A stretch of 64,000 bases of DNA, from NCBI GenBank assembly GCA_963971575.1, contig OZ020611.1:55461381-55525380 (forward strand). The letters run 5' to 3'. A program made the translations under genes and the position numbers. Positions 45,016 through 59,576 of this stretch are shown here, one piece after another. The notes under the pieces were generated by a model. It was not told where the DNA came from, did no database searches, and saw nothing but the letters and a program-made list of their open reading frames with translations. This stretch comes from Liopterus haemorrhoidalis (Eukaryota > Arthropoda > Insecta > Coleoptera > Dytiscidae). The stretch's first letter is position 1. Each line of letters starts with the position of its first letter.

Positions 45016-46299
45016 CTTAATCCCCAATCGGTCAGTGTCACCCGTATAAACACCTACTGAGGAATGCCGATAATGATGTTGGATAGTTCACATCAGACGT
45101 GTTGACAGAGTAGGCGGAACTTATGAGGGGAGAATGTTGCGCGCGCAGGTACTATCATGGCTGACTTGGACTTTCTCGACGAATCACAGGGTTTCCAGAG
45201 CTATTTTTTTATGTTTTGTAATGTATTACCTCATGTTGTTAATATGCGAATTTTAGAATGTACGTTATAAAACGCAGTAATTTTACAGTTTCTGTGATTA
45301 TTAATTTGTATTATTCTATTAGTATATTTTTGTATTTAGTTGGGACTTTTTTATTATATGCAATAATAACAATAATAGATAATGATGAAATTTGTATGGG
45401 TGAAATCATTTTTAAATATTTAATTTTTTATTTCAACATTTGAAAGTAACAAAATAAGAGGACAATGATTGTGTGCATTCTCATACAATTCTGGATTTCG
45501 TATTTATTAAGTTAGTGCAGAATCTAGAATGTGGCGAGTGAGGCACTTGCCTTGAGCGCAGAACTGACATGTGTACAGAAAGCACCTACATATAAATTTG
45601 CCTGAATAAAAGCAGGTTTACTTTATAAATTAGTATAAATTGTATACATATGATCAATAATTTATTTTTATTAATAACTTGAGCTCATGTACCCGAGCAA
45701 ACCGGAACGGTGTTCTGATTCTTGAAATTATGGAAATCAATGTTCTGGTTTGTCAAATTAACGCAACCCTCGTAACTCTGGTGAGTGTTATTTACCGTCC
45801 ACGAGACTTAAGGCCATCTTTCAGAATCCCACTGATTTTGTACCCGCACAATTTGTTATTACTTACTAATAGGTACCCACAACCCTGAAATGTGTGAAAA
45901 TTCACACTTCACTTATTTTATTATTATTATTTTTTTTTTTTGTCGCACCATCATAATTTTGAAGTGGTGTTCCAGTTTGTGAAATTTTTCATTACGGTTC
46001 CTGCTAATAACTGTACATATTTGTGTGTATATAATTATAATTTTAACAACAATGAAGCTCTAGGGGGACACAAGACTGGTATTTTGCCGCGGGTGCAGAA
46101 ATACCTTGATCAGCTATGGGCTGGTGTATATTGCTCCTGCATTTGTTAATTGAATTACTAATATAATTTTTATGTTTTTTAAGCACAGAGAACAATCGCT
46201 TTGCTGATGAATAAAAATATTAGTACGTAAAAGATAACCCCTTTTAAGTTTTTACAAAAGCTAAGAAAGATTTTTTTTGAAACAAACTGTGTTATTGCT
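45016..46299. other. caudal upstream DNA
   Basis: Includes a GC-rich patch with TTGCGCGCGCAGGTAC (45133-45150) and, at 45892-45907, a solo family C palindrome GTGTGAAAATTCACAC. No other gene seen. Confidence 0.4.
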
Positions 46300-46698
46300 T
46301 TTCAAAATATTCGCCTTTAAGATTTATACACTTTTGCATGCGTTCAAACCAATTCTCGAAACATTTTTTCCACTCTGAAGTTGGTATCTCAAAAACATGG
46401 TTTTCGAAGGCTTCAACAGTTTTTTAAGGCGATTAAATTGTTGTCCACGCATTTTTTGTTTGACATTGGGGAACAAAACAAAATCGTTAGGATAAATCAG
46501 GTGAATGCGGCCAATGAGACATTAATTCGATGTTTTTCTCTTTCAAATACTCCATTATTTGACGTGTTGTGTGTGAGATTGCATTTTCATGAAGAATGAT
46601 GCGAAGTTTTTGGTTGTTTTTCCTGATCTTGTCGATGACTTCTGACAAACAAATTGTTGTATACCATTCAGCATTAACTGTTCTCCGATCCTCTAAAG

Positions 46699-48338
<1,640 letters not shown>

Positions 48339-48546
48339 CTCTAAAGCAATGATTGCGACATGTCCAGTACAACCGAAGAAACAAGCGATCATTTTCTTGG
48401 GTTTCGGTTCATCTTGGAAGACACAAACAGTGGATTGTTGCTTAGTTTCCGGTTCATATGAAAAAATCCAAGTTTCGTCACCTATAACGATGTTGTATAC
48501 GGATTTTGCAGAGCCTAGGTTGAATTATTTGAGCATTCCCATACAC

Positions 48547-49133
48547 CTGGGTTCTTAAGCTTATTTAGTTCGAGGACCCCCTCTTGAACAACATTTTTTT
48601 TTGGACCCCATCCCAACCCTCGGCATTTTACGTCGTTCTTGAGCCTTAATTTCTGGCTCAATAATCTCATAGGCACTACGTTATAATAAATATTGGTAAA
48701 AATGTATCGCTGGTTATTTTAATAAATGGTCTTGCACATTTATAGAGATGAACTTTTTTATTAGCATATAGAATAAAAAACATAAAATTAATAAAAATAG
48801 TAGTAAAAAGAATTAAATAAGGTACAAATTATAATACGTTAAACTCATACAAACATTTCTTGGTCAAATTTAGTCAAGATAGATCTTAGTATAATATGTT
48901 TTCTGTAAATAATTTGCAGTTAAATAAAAATAATTAAATTTTTACTAATTATCGTTTAGTTATGTCAATAACTAGTTAGATATCAACAAATACAAAAAGT
49001 CTTGAACATGTAGGTTTTTTCTTAAATGCGTTATTTTAATAAAAGCGAATAGATGAGGGATGTAAAGTTAATGTCAACATTGTTTCGCAGACCCCCGGTA
49101 ATGGCTACGCGAGCCCCAGTTTAAGAACCGCTG
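48547..49133. mobile_element. Second hAT insertion in the mariner, non-coding, 8-bp duplication (7/8)
   Basis: Left CTGGGTTCTTAAGCTTA and right inverted CAGCGGTTCTTAAACTGGGG are hAT-like ends. CCATACAC (48539-48546) and CCTTACAC (49134-49141) flank the insert. It splits the mariner frame after RVDWCK. AT-rich inside, no transposase. Confidence 0.82.
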
Positions 49134-49445
49134 CCTTACACCAATCAACCCGAGCCTTTTTTTGAGCTTCGGTCAAATTATGCGGAATCCATCGGGAACA
49201 GATCTTTTCACAGCAATTTAAAATCACCATGTTGGAAATGTTTATACCAACGCTCAACTGTCGTTACGAATGGACAATCATCTAAACTATTTTTATAATT
49301 ATTCAAAATTATTGTCCGATAATCTCGTCTCGACATGAACAGCAATTTTTCATATTTATTAAACAAAATCTCGACACAGACTGAAGATAAAAAAATAAAA
49401 CCGCGGCTGTGTTTATATGAAAGACTCACCTTTAAAATAATAGCT

Positions 49446-52007
49446 ATTTATTTATTTTAGGGCACAACCAATTTTTTCTAACGCCCTAAGTATGTAAAAT
49501 GTATATACTTATGTAAGATTTTGCAATAAAGGTTTAGTAAAATTAATGATTTTTTGCTTTAACTTAGGGACCAAAATGATAGCTTCAGGCCACGTTAAGT
49601 CTGTTCAGCACATAAAAGGATAATTTTCTTCTAATTGACTAATAAATATTAAATCATAATTTTTATATTTTATACGATTTCATTTCGTATTTGTAGTTTT
49701 ATGTCCATCTTAATAATGATTTACTTTCCGAAAGAAAATTTCAATTATAATTCTGATTGCAGCACCTCCATTAGAAGTTTCCACGAGCTGCCACTGATCA
49801 AAGCCGTACAAGTCATGAACTTCATTTCGATTGAATTATGGAATAACCGGTATTTTTGTGTACTACACAACCAGGGCCGCCACGTAAATTCAGATGCCCA
49901 TATGCAAACATTCATAAAACCGCCGATTACTAGAATCGAGCCCAAATGCCGACCGTGCGCTAAGACCGTCCTCTACTAATAGGATTTTTCTAGAATCAAC
50001 CCAAAATACCGCACGTTGTACTCAAAAGGAAGGTTATAACCATTTTTGCGTGATTATAAAGTCTACTTAAAGTAAAAAGTATTTTTTTGTACATTTAATC
50101 TAATTTAAATATCAAAAGCAAGGTCGGAGCTGCAACCATAACCTCACTTACACTGTCAGACGCCATTTTACAAGCGTGGGTCCATGTTCGCTATTTTTGT
50201 ACTTGGCTAGCATGGACGCTTCGTCTGTTGGGTACACAAGGACAAGTGTCCGCCAGTGCTACACGTTAGTGTGCAGTTACATCCCCTGTAGCACAAAATG
50301 GTTAGCCAATATAGAGACAATATATAAGCTATATTGAACATTGGCTAAATCTTGATATTTTACCCAATTTATGACCTATATATGTACAATATGGTACAAC
50401 AATTTTGTAGCGAATATTAGTTGTACTATACATATCCTACATGTTTACAATATTGGTTGTCTTTGAATATAGAACCCTGCTATCCTTGCCAATAATCGGG
50501 CAATATTACAGCCAATGTTGGTCCAATCTGAACGCACGAGAACTGACAAGAAAACAAACACACGAAGTTAAATGAGCATGGTTATAGTACATGCATACTT
50601 GCATATGGTAACTAGCGTCGACGCACAAACATGTTTGTTTTTTTATGCGTCCAGCAGGCCAAAAATATGAGTTTTGATCCAAAGACTTTTTTTACAAAAT
50701 TAGAAGAAGAATAGAATTGTTAATATGCTGCTGCATAACAATGGGGATTTTTTATTTCGTTATTTATCTATTTATTTATTTATTTTGTTTTCCTTATTTC
50801 TTTGAAGTTCTACAGAAACAAATAGGTTTGTTTATATTGTGAATATTGTAAATTCGCACTTGCTTAGAACTTTTGTATGCCACAGCGGACGTTCAAAGTT
50901 CTTAAACAAATAGGTTTGTTTCTGTCAAATCTGAAAAATCAACAAAAAATTCATTTCTGTCTGTTTTTTTCGAGATTCACGTAAAAATTATTATTCATCT
51001 AGATGAAAATGTACTTCGGACAATAATTTTTGTTTTTTTATTCTAAACAATTTGTGTCATACATGTTTTTGCTGTTAACAATAATGGAGATGTTTCAAGA
51101 TAACCCCGTCATTCCCCAAATATTCATCTAAAAATGCATATGACAAAAATAAATTGTTTAATTACTATAAATAATGTTGTTTTTGCTGTTCAGTAACAGA
51201 TATTTAAAATAAAATAGTTTAATTTGAATGAAACCGCACGCAAGTCACACGTATGTACTGAAACCACCCATCCGCGGATCAGGACAAGAACGTTCAGTGT
51301 AAACGCTCGTTACCGCACGCACGGATACAGTGTAACCCTAGCCTTACGGTCAGCGTCAGAACTAGCACTGGCGAACGCTGGTGTAGGCACCTTAAGAAAA
51401 ATGTTTGGCTTGTGAGTCTCTTTTAAGAAAAAATTCTAGATGTGAGCCTGATGCCGCCCTTTTGATGAACCGTATGCTGCGCAGATCCTAAAAACAAGCA
51501 CGCGGCGGGTCTGGGCACGACTTGGGGCGACTGTATTCAGAGGCTTATGTACGTTAAAGTATGAAGACTGTTGTAGACAGCTTATTACTATTTAAAATTT
51601 GTTTAATCCTAACCTTGCACTTCTTTCATGATGCGATGTTCTAAATTTAAATCAGACTCATGTAGTCCCATGAAAATAAGTAAATCTAGATAATTCAAAG
51701 TCAAACACTTCTCGGTATTTCACTATGTTTTAGACTGTCTCTTTACGAGTTCTTATCGTTGTTTGTTATATTATTTACACTATGAATCTTGATCTAAAAA
51801 CAACACATTATGTGGTTTACATCCTCGCACTACGTCTGAAAACTCATTTCTTACACAACATATTATTCCACCTGCTCAGTAAACTTCAGAAGAATTAAAT
51901 CGCTTATTTGAGAAACCCAAATAATATCTCCAAAAATCATGTTTTGACAAAATTGTTAAAAACCGTTTATGCTTTCAATTCTGAAAAATTAACTTGCTTG
52001 ATATTAA
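49446..52007. other. Upstream intergenic DNA with hAT-end debris
   Basis: Isolated hAT-type ends occur at about 49778-49797 (CACGAGCTGCCACTG) and 49871 (CAGGGCCGCCACG) without partners. A block at 50839-50913 (AAATTCGCACTTGCTTAGAA, TATGCCACAGCGG) is the relative of one inside the piggyBac-type MITE at 52227-52301. AATATTG/CAATATT-rich DNA lies at 50290-50530. Confidence 0.45.
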
Positions 52008-52425
52008 CAGGTTGACTGCCATAGAAAATTACTTAAAAATGTTCAAGGTGCAAAGTTGAATATAGGTAAATGTTATGTTGGTCTAGAAACATGGTTCAAG
52101 GGTTTGTTTTTATATTTTTGTTTAATTAACCAATATTTTTGCAAATTCGTATTCGTTTTTATATTTAATGTATTCTTAAACCTAAGTAATGTTAAAAACA
52201 ATTTGAATTTCAGTTTTTGATTTAAAATATTTGTAAATTCGCACTTGTTTAAAACTTTTGTATGCCACAGCGGTCGTTGAAAGTCCTTAAACCAATTTTA
52301 TGCCCGACCGCTGGCATAATATTCACGAAAATAATTCATAGTATTCTAGCGGTCGTATACGACCGCTCGGGCATACGGGGAAATACTAGCCGGCGGTCGT
52401 ATACGACCTCGTGACAGTCAACCTG
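52008..52425. mobile_element. piggyBac-type MITE flanked by TTAA
   Basis: TTAA|CAGGTTGACTGCCA at the left and TGACAGTCAACCTG|TTAA at the right form inverted ends with exact TTAA duplications (52004-52007 and 52426-52429). Inside are two copies of the palindrome GGTCGTATACGACC near the right end. Non-coding, 418 bp. TTAA is the piggyBac target. Confidence 0.88.
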
Positions 52426-52530
52426 TTAAAATGTATTTTTACATGAACATTGACGTCCTACTAATGATTTTTAATCGAATTTAGAAAACACCTGTTCATT
52501 ATTTTCAAAGAAGAAAAAATATGACATTTA

Positions 52531-52658
52531 TGGCCGGTTGCTAAAGTAAGAGTTATCCCTAACTCGAGTTAAAATCATTTGTTTTTGTATGGTACAACAT
52601 ACAAAAACAAATGATTTTAACTCGAGTTAGAGAAAACTCTTACGTTAGCAATCCGACA
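52531..52658. mobile_element. Hairpin MITE, PIF/Harbinger-like, TTA duplication
   Basis: Two arms of about 60 bp (TGGCCGGTTGCTAAAGTAAG..., including CTCGAGTTAAAATC and TTTTTGTATG) are near-perfect complements around a 6-bp loop GTACAA. TTA lies on both sides (52528-52530 and 52659-52661). Confidence 0.85.
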
Positions 52659-52865
52659 TTAGTGTTCCTCAAATAAATTAGTATACGCAACATTATCGGC
52701 AGTGGCGTAAAAATTGGTTGGCAGACTTGCAAAATGCCAGAGGCCTCCAGCTCGGGGGCCACGACGATACAAACGTTTTTTGAAATCGTTCAACAAGTTT
52801 ATATATTTTTTTTGAATGTCTTAAAGCACTTTAGTTTAAATCCACAGATCTGTCTCAAGCATCCA

Positions 52866-53045
52866 GAGCCGCAGTAAGATGGGGGGGGGGACGGCCCCTA
52901 GTGCACTAAGGAAAAGGGCGCTGACGGGCTTGCTAAGGGGCGCCATTGCGAAGATGAAGACCTTTCTTTTTTGCTCGTCACTTGGATTTTGCGAGGTGAA
53001 GACCTTTTTTTTTGCTCATCACTTAAATTTTGAGAGATAAGAACC
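52866..53045 (+). mobile_element. hAT-like left end with minisatellite units (CAGAGCCGCAGTAAG family)
   Basis: CAGAGCCGCAGTAAG, a G run, CCTAGTGCACTAAGGAAAAG and GGGGCGCCATTGCG, then two minisatellite units (GAAGACCTTT...TTTGCTC.TCACTT). The right end is not found; the fragment is related to 29498-29814. Confidence 0.65.
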
Positions 53046-53246
53046 ATGTTTTGGTCTGCAAGACCCCGAAAGTGTGATTGAATGTATTTTATCGTGTATT
53101 TGACATCATCATAAATCAGTTGAGATTTCGCTTCTTTGGAATGAATGAAATAGTTTCCAATTTGAGTGTTTTACATCCTGCATCCTTGAAAAATATAAAT
53201 GACTATATAGACAGGGCTATAGAGTTAGTCGATTTGTATAAAAAAA

Positions 53247-53560
53247 CAGGGCCGTTTTCGCCTAGGCCAACGAGGCCATGACCTAGGGCCCGCTTATACA
53301 AGGGGCCCGGTCACCGGTCTTAATTTTATTGTGTAAAGTTAATGATTTTTACAAAAAAAATTAAATAATAAAATTTCAACCATCTTGCACTGATTTATTC
53401 ACAATCCCAATTACAGCGACAATGAATAATCAAGGTTAAAAATAGGTCTCAAAATCGTTGTAATCGCTTATATTTTTTTGAATTTGTCTTGACTCATTCT
53501 GGGAGGGTGCCAGTTAAATACCTATGGCCTAGGACCCTTACAGTTCATAAGACAGCCCTG
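53247..53560. mobile_element. hAT MITE, 8-bp duplication TAAAAAAA
   Basis: CAGGGCCGTTTTCGCCTAGG at the left, AAGACAGCCCTG at the right; TAAAAAAA exactly on both sides (53239-53246 and 53561-53568). GGCCCGG-rich left interior. Non-coding. Confidence 0.82.
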
Positions 53561-54048
53561 TAAAAAAACATATCTTTTACATTTGCAAAATAAATTCTCA
53601 GCTTTTAGACACGATATTGAAAAATTGCCCTCTGTAAGAGAACTCGCAGATTTATTAATTCTAAATATTTATTTTGTGTCGTCAAGCTTCCCTGAAGTAT
53701 CTTCCCGATCGTTCCCAAAATTAAAATAATAAAAACATATTTAAGGAATTCCATGGTCTAGAAAGGTTGCACAATTTAGCAATAGTCAGTCGAACATTCC
53801 TTGGCTTGAAATTTGAACTTTGATTAAATAATTGACAATTTTGCCGAAATGAAAGCGATAAAAACAATTTTATTTTTTGGTAAGCATTTTCATTCATGTA
53901 TGACTGAAACAATAAAAAGTGAATAAAATTATAAAATCAATTAGTACTATTTATATCTTTTGTTATATTCTGTTATTTAATAAATATACTTGATTGCACC
54001 AACGCTGATTAAGCTAACTGAGGTTCTATGAGGCACTAAAAGTATCTA

Positions 54049-54823
54049 GGGTAACTGCAGCGAATTTCGACTACTAAATTTATTTATTTTTTAATTTACG
54101 TACTATTCAATATTTTGGTAGGAAAGTGGTCCCAATCGATACCTCATTCACTTAGCTTTAGGTGCTAAATATTTTCACGATGAAACAAGCTGTTATTACA
54201 ACTACAGTTCGACATAAAGAAAATATGAAAAAAACGTTGATTTCAAAAAAGTGATGTTAATATCGACTACCCTAAAATTTTAAGATAATCAACGTTTCTT
54301 GTCTGTTTTACATTTTATTTAGGTAAAAGAATATAATAATAGAGACTTTTAGTAAGACGTGATTTTAATTGTCGTCAAATTAGGTAAGTGAAACATGCAT
54401 GTATGTAATATCGACTAGTCCGTAGTAGCTTCATTCCTCCTAGTCGATATTACCTGCAATCAAATCTGTTTTATTTAGCCTGTGATATTGTAACAAAATA
54501 TTATGAAAATCAAATTTTACCAGCTAATATATATGCATTTGGATCAGTTCTTATCAGTTTATTCAATGTAAAATATTTTGTTCAACTTTCCTTTGATAAA
54601 CAACTGCTAATTAAAACCAATAAAAAATATTTTAACACCTAAATAATATAAATATCTACACTGTTCGTCTAACGACATTCACACGTGGCTTAAAATAAAG
54701 TGAGGTTAGTTTTTCACATAAACATAGTGTTACGTTATACTACCGCTATATGGCAGCAATTATTTAGAGAAATAATGGGATAGTCGAAATTACCTGCGTA
54801 GTCGAAATTCGCTGCAATTACCC
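54049..54823. mobile_element. pogo-like MITE with subterminal repeats, TA duplication
   Basis: GGGTAACTGCAGCGAATTTC and, inverted at the right, GGGTAATTGCAGCGAATTTC form 26-bp TIRs. TA flanks both (54047-54048, 54824-54825). The motif GTCGA(A/T)ATTACC(TGC) recurs at about 54440-54455 and 54783-54795, with its inverse forms near 54255 and 54410. 775 bp, no coding. Confidence 0.85.
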
Positions 54824-54905
54824 TATAATAAATTCAACGACGAGCTTAATTCTTTGAGGGCCAGTACTTCAGTTTCAGTACTTCAAAAAACCCCTTATGT
54901 ACCAT

Positions 54906-55968
54906 CAGTGGCGGATCTACATACGGGCTAATAGGGCTTAAGCCCTAGGCCCCAGATCCGCAAGGGGCCCCCGACCTCTCGGACATATACATATTATATT
55001 CTATACCAAACACGGTTTATAAGAGAAAAGATCAAAACAAAAATATTACTTTAAAAAACAACACAAATATGTTGATTTTTAATAAATATTAGTAAATTTG
55101 TGTCATTAATTTTTTGTGTTGTTTTTAAAGTAATATTTTTGTTTCGATCTTTTCTCTTATCCCTTTCTGGATTTTTTAAGGTAAGATGAGATAGGATAAC
55201 TAATTGTTGTTATTATTGAAACGCTGCTAATTAATTTTGCTCATTGTTAAAGTTTCTCAAATCGAGAATCGAATCGTTTAGTTCGAAATATTGTTCTAAC
55301 TCCTAGAATCCATCATATTATAGGACTAACAAAATAGACATTTCATAAATTACTTATTTTCTTTTATTTTTGACTTTTATCCGATCAGCTATTTTGAGCA
55401 ATTCAAAATTGTATACAAAAACAGCTGATTACGTACGAGTGTCTTATAAAGCCCAGTCGCTGAAACAACGCAGTTCGTCATTTTGCGTTATAACTTTAAT
55501 GACAAACTTAGTGGCGAAAATATAATTAAATCAATTTTTTGTGCATGTGAATTATAGTCTAATATTGCTCTTCATTCTTTTATTTTAATAAAACATACCT
55601 TTTGAAGTCATATTTAGTTTGTGTTTGATGGTTATTTTGAAAATTTACAAATTTTAAAAGTTTTTATTTAATATAGGGACATCTGTATTCGTATCGTTGA
55701 ATAAAACGATGTTTACATTTTTGACATTTTGTAATACGCGGTGATGTGCTTTGATACTTCTAAAAATCTTTTTTATTTAGCTTGCTTATGTGATTGTACT
55801 TTAATATTCTTGTTTGTACTTCTTAATACATATATTCAATAAAAATGTAATAAATAATAATTACCCTTTAATATTGTCTTTTATTTTTTAAATTTTTTGA
55901 TTGAAACATGTGCAGGGCCCCTTGGTATTTTTAAGCCCTGGGCCCCCAAAAAGCTAGATCCGCCACTG
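54906..55968. mobile_element. hAT element, exact 8-bp duplication TGTACCAT
   Basis: CAGTGGCGGATCTACATA and the right end GCTAGATCCGCCACTG are inverted repeats; TGTACCAT flanks exactly (54898-54905 and 55969-55976). GGGCCCC subterminal repeats follow inside both ends. An internal hairpin with about 47-bp arms lies at 55019-55067 / 55114-55160. No transposase recognised. Confidence 0.93.
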
Positions 55969-55976
55969 TGTACCAT

Positions 55977-57442
55977 TCATAACCTCAAGTTGATGACGAG
56001 CAAGTTGATGACGAAGCTCAAGTTTCACCAGCAGCATCCAGGAAAAAGATCTGCTGTAGATAACTGTAGATAGGATATTAAATAAAAGTACATGATGGCA
56101 ATAAATTATATTAAAAATATTTCTCATTTTGACGTGATTATAGCAAAAATTGTTGTCCCTGACATTCAGTATGCCCCTTTTTTTGGCCAGCATTATATTT
56201 TGCAAAATGCTGCAAAATCCTAAAATGTGTGACAATTCACACTTCACATCAATTTTTTTTGTTAAACTTATCGCTATCTTTGCGTTGGATTTTGTTAAAA
56301 CAATGAAATTTGTAAAACAATATCCTAAATTAAGTACAAACGAAAATGGAATAAGATCAAAAGTATAATATGTAGACACACATTCACACCTACTCAGATA
56401 TGTAGCTTGAGATAATTGTAGATAGGATTTAGTTTATGGCGCAATAAAACACGTTTCATGTTTACAAAGCAAACTAAGAACAAACGCACACTACCTGACG
56501 TGTATTTAATTTTAAATCTGATACAATACATGACTTTTCCAATGTATTCCTAATAAAAAAGAAAAAAATACATTAATGGAATAGAAAAAATTATATACGA
56601 GGTTTAATTAAAAAATTCGCGGACTAGCATCATAAAACTTTATTGATAAAAAAATATTTAATATTTAAATTATCACATTCCAAATACTGTCGGTCTGAGA
56701 CATCATAACGTTGCCAGCATCTCATCCATTTCTGGAAACATAATTTGTAGGCACTTCTTGGAATCGTTCTTAGTTTCCGTTTTATTTTTCTCTTCAGAGG
56801 GTAAAGTAGCGTTCACAGCTCTAAAGTTAGTTGACTCCATGTTACATGTTGTTGGTAGTGACGGTGAAAAGCAGGGGCGACAGGGGCACAGGCCCAGGCC
56901 GCCTGCTCTTTGGGGCGCCAAAACAAACGCTTAAATATACATATTCTAAGTTTTTATTAAGTTTTTCTGTTTTTATTTAGATCAAAATTATAAATTTTCA
57001 GCTCTATATAAATCTTGTACATATTAAACACAAAAATGAGTTTAAAGATGTACACATTTATTTATTATATAATAATATTCAGAGATATTAACTTTATTAC
57101 ACATCTGAAAACATTTATGACTGATTTTGGTGGCACATTTAGATATACAATGGCACCTTGACTTACAAACTTAATTTGTTCCTGACCGCGGTTCGTATCT
57201 TAAAAAGTATGTATTTAGAAACACAATTTTCCATTATATCTTATGGGAAATTATCCAAAAAATTAAAAAAAAACAATTTCAACTAAATGAAGAAAATGCA
57301 AAGAAATGGAGAATGAGTGAAAAGGAACATTTTTTCACTCATTTCTGTAAATATGCATTTTGTATACCATTACATATTAATTTTTATATATATAATTTTC
57401 TGTTTTAAATGATTAGTATGAAAATCATCTTCCATTAAATTG
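55977..57442. other. Upstream intergenic DNA with repeat fragments
   Basis: A family C palindrome (GTGTGACAATTCACAC, 56227-56242) and a GGGGCGCCAAAAC fragment (about 56870-56940), also found near 41550 and 62700. No gene seen. Confidence 0.45.
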
Positions 57443-58176
57443 TAAAAAATCAGCTGTGGCCACCACAGGACCGACCGCCATCACAAAGTACTTGTATAAA
57501 ATACATTCTAGCAGCAGAGTAGATATAACTTATTTTCTATTATTTTCTAACAGAGATATTATTTATCATGACCATGGAAACGTTACATATAAGTATGAAA
57601 AAATAGATACTTAGAAACATTTCGAAAATAAAAGTTATTAGTTATTGCATTTATAGCAACTTTTGTTAAATATTTTTTTTCGAAATATTTTTCTGTTGCT
57701 AAATATTCGCAAAAAATCAAATACAAAGTATTTGTTTAATTTATGCTGCTTTATCAAAAAATGTCTCAAATAAAAGTTGTTAGTTATTGCTTTTATAGCA
57801 ACTTTAGTTAAATAATTTTTTTCGAAATATTTCTCTGTTGTGTAATATTAGCAAAAATCTTAAAATCGACACGAGTAATCTCCCATTTCCAGTTAACCGA
57901 TTTTTACCGAAAGTTCATCAACTCGTGTCATTGATGTCAAAAGCTTAAATATGCAGTTTCATAAAAATCCTTTAACCGAAGTTGCTCTGCACGTGTACAT
58001 AGACAGACAGACGGACGGACGGACGGATAGACGGACAAACAGACCGCCAAACATCATGCTAAAAATAGTTAAAACGTTATGTAGGTCCCTCAATTCGTGG
58101 AGATCCATCGAAATCCCGAAATGTCAAAATCGGTATGATCACAATACCTCCCTTATATATGTTGGCGGTCGGTAAA
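57443..58176 (-). repeat. Repeat family A, copy 3 (inverted, internally duplicated)
   Basis: Inverse of the family A order: CAGCTGTGGCCACCACAGGA at the left, a GACAGACGGACGGACGG tract at about 58000-58045, and TATATATGTTGGCGGTCGG at the right. The TTTATGCTGCTTTATC / TTATAGCAACTTT.GTTAAAT segment occurs twice (about 57640-57700 and 57740-57830). Confidence 0.85.
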
Positions 58177-58544
58177 AAAAGACAATTTTCTTGTGTCTGG
58201 TTTTGTGGCTCAGAAGTTTTCAATTTGTTGCCTGTAGTAGTAGCCTGTTTCTAGTTAAGAAGTTTATTTAGAACATATAATTAAATATAAACTTAGCACA
58301 GTTAAACAATATTTATAAATTAGTTACTAGAATTGGTTCTATAAGCAAACTGTTGTCTATCACCTGAACCTAGAATTTTTTCAGTTGGCAGTGAAAAGTA
58401 TTACAAAGTAATAAAAGATGGACGTATCGCTGCCTCTTATTTTTTCCCCCACTATATTCTGTAGTATCAAAAGTTGAAATGATGTTAGAGTTGGATAGTA
58501 TTGAAAAAAGTATAATGTAGAATGGACTTAATGTTTTTACTGTT

Positions 58545-58762
58545 GTTAGAATGATGTCTATCAGTCTGTCGGTCCTTGGACACGTGTAAAGCGAATTTGG
58601 TTGAACGGATTTTTATGAAACTTCATTTTCATATCAATAGCATCAGTTAATCAACTTGTGGTAAAAATTGGTCATCTAGAAATGGAAGATTTTTCGTACC
58701 GGTTTTAAGATTTTTGCAGATATTTCGCAACAGAGGAATATTTCGAATTTTTATTTTTTACG
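58545..58762 (+). repeat. Repeat family A, central fragment
   Basis: ATGATGTCTATCAGTCTGTC, GGACACGTG, GGATTTTTATGAAACTTCAT and ACCGGTTTTAAGATTTTTGC in family A order; both ends are missing. Confidence 0.7.
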
Positions 58763-59576
58763 GATCCTCTGCGGATGCGGATACGGAGCTCCAGTACACT
58801 ACTAGTTATAATATACTGAAATGTGTAACTTAATATCAATTTTTATTACCTTACGTTGAGAATATTAAAGTTCCAGAACCATTTTTTTTTTTTAACGAAA
58901 TGTATGTTTATGCAGGTAAAGTAATTCCAATTTCTACATGTATATTAAGACCGTAATATTTAAAACAATATTGTACTTAAGATCATAAAACTTGTACAAA
59001 CCCGTTTGTGGAAAATCTAGGTTGAAACATTAGAGGTAAATCCGACAAATCGTCTACTTTAGATGTATAATATCGGACAGGAGTTTTACAGAAGAGGTTT
59101 ACCAGGAGATTATCTTGTAGTTCTTTTATATGAAACTTGTACAGAGTTATTAACTAGACAGTAAGGATACAGACCGCCCAGAGTTCTTAAGTAATCGCTG
59201 AGTTACTTGATCTGCTAACTGGTTTCACTGGAACCAGCCAATGTTTGTTGTACAGCTCTTAAAAGGGCCTGTGTAATCCAATTATAATTACTTCTAGAAG
59301 TAGCAGAGCCAGGTGCCGAAATATAAAAATAATTAAGATTGAAATTAATATCCTTTTCATTTTTACAACTTTATTATATTAGATAAGAAATGTAGGTAGG
59401 ATTAAATATGTAGATAAAATATGCATAGTCTTATGTGGGTTTACGCTGTTCAATTTCAATTTAAAATTGAAATAGTTGACCTTCTATTTATTGTTGTGTG
59501 TTAAATTTCATCAATAAATTGATCAATGTTTGCTGAAAAAATTGATCAACTTATTTAATTTTTTATCAATTTTTTA
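58763..59576. other. Upstream intergenic DNA, no feature recognised
   Basis: AT-rich, with no bounded repeat or coding domain seen. Confidence 0.35.

Noticed and set aside
49701..49979. Paired plus and minus frames of 92 and 66 aa
   Set aside because: They overlie hAT-type end sequences (CACGAGCTGCCACTG, CAGGGCCGCCACG) and show no protein domain.
55954..56379. 141-aa minus-strand frame
   Set aside because: Crosses the hAT right end and a family C palindrome and has no recognisable motif.
57951..58175. 74-aa frame across the GACGGACG tract, and similar frames at 31777, 34846 and 61302
   Set aside because: All are translations of family A repeat with a microsatellite; the protein varies with repeat number and has no domain.
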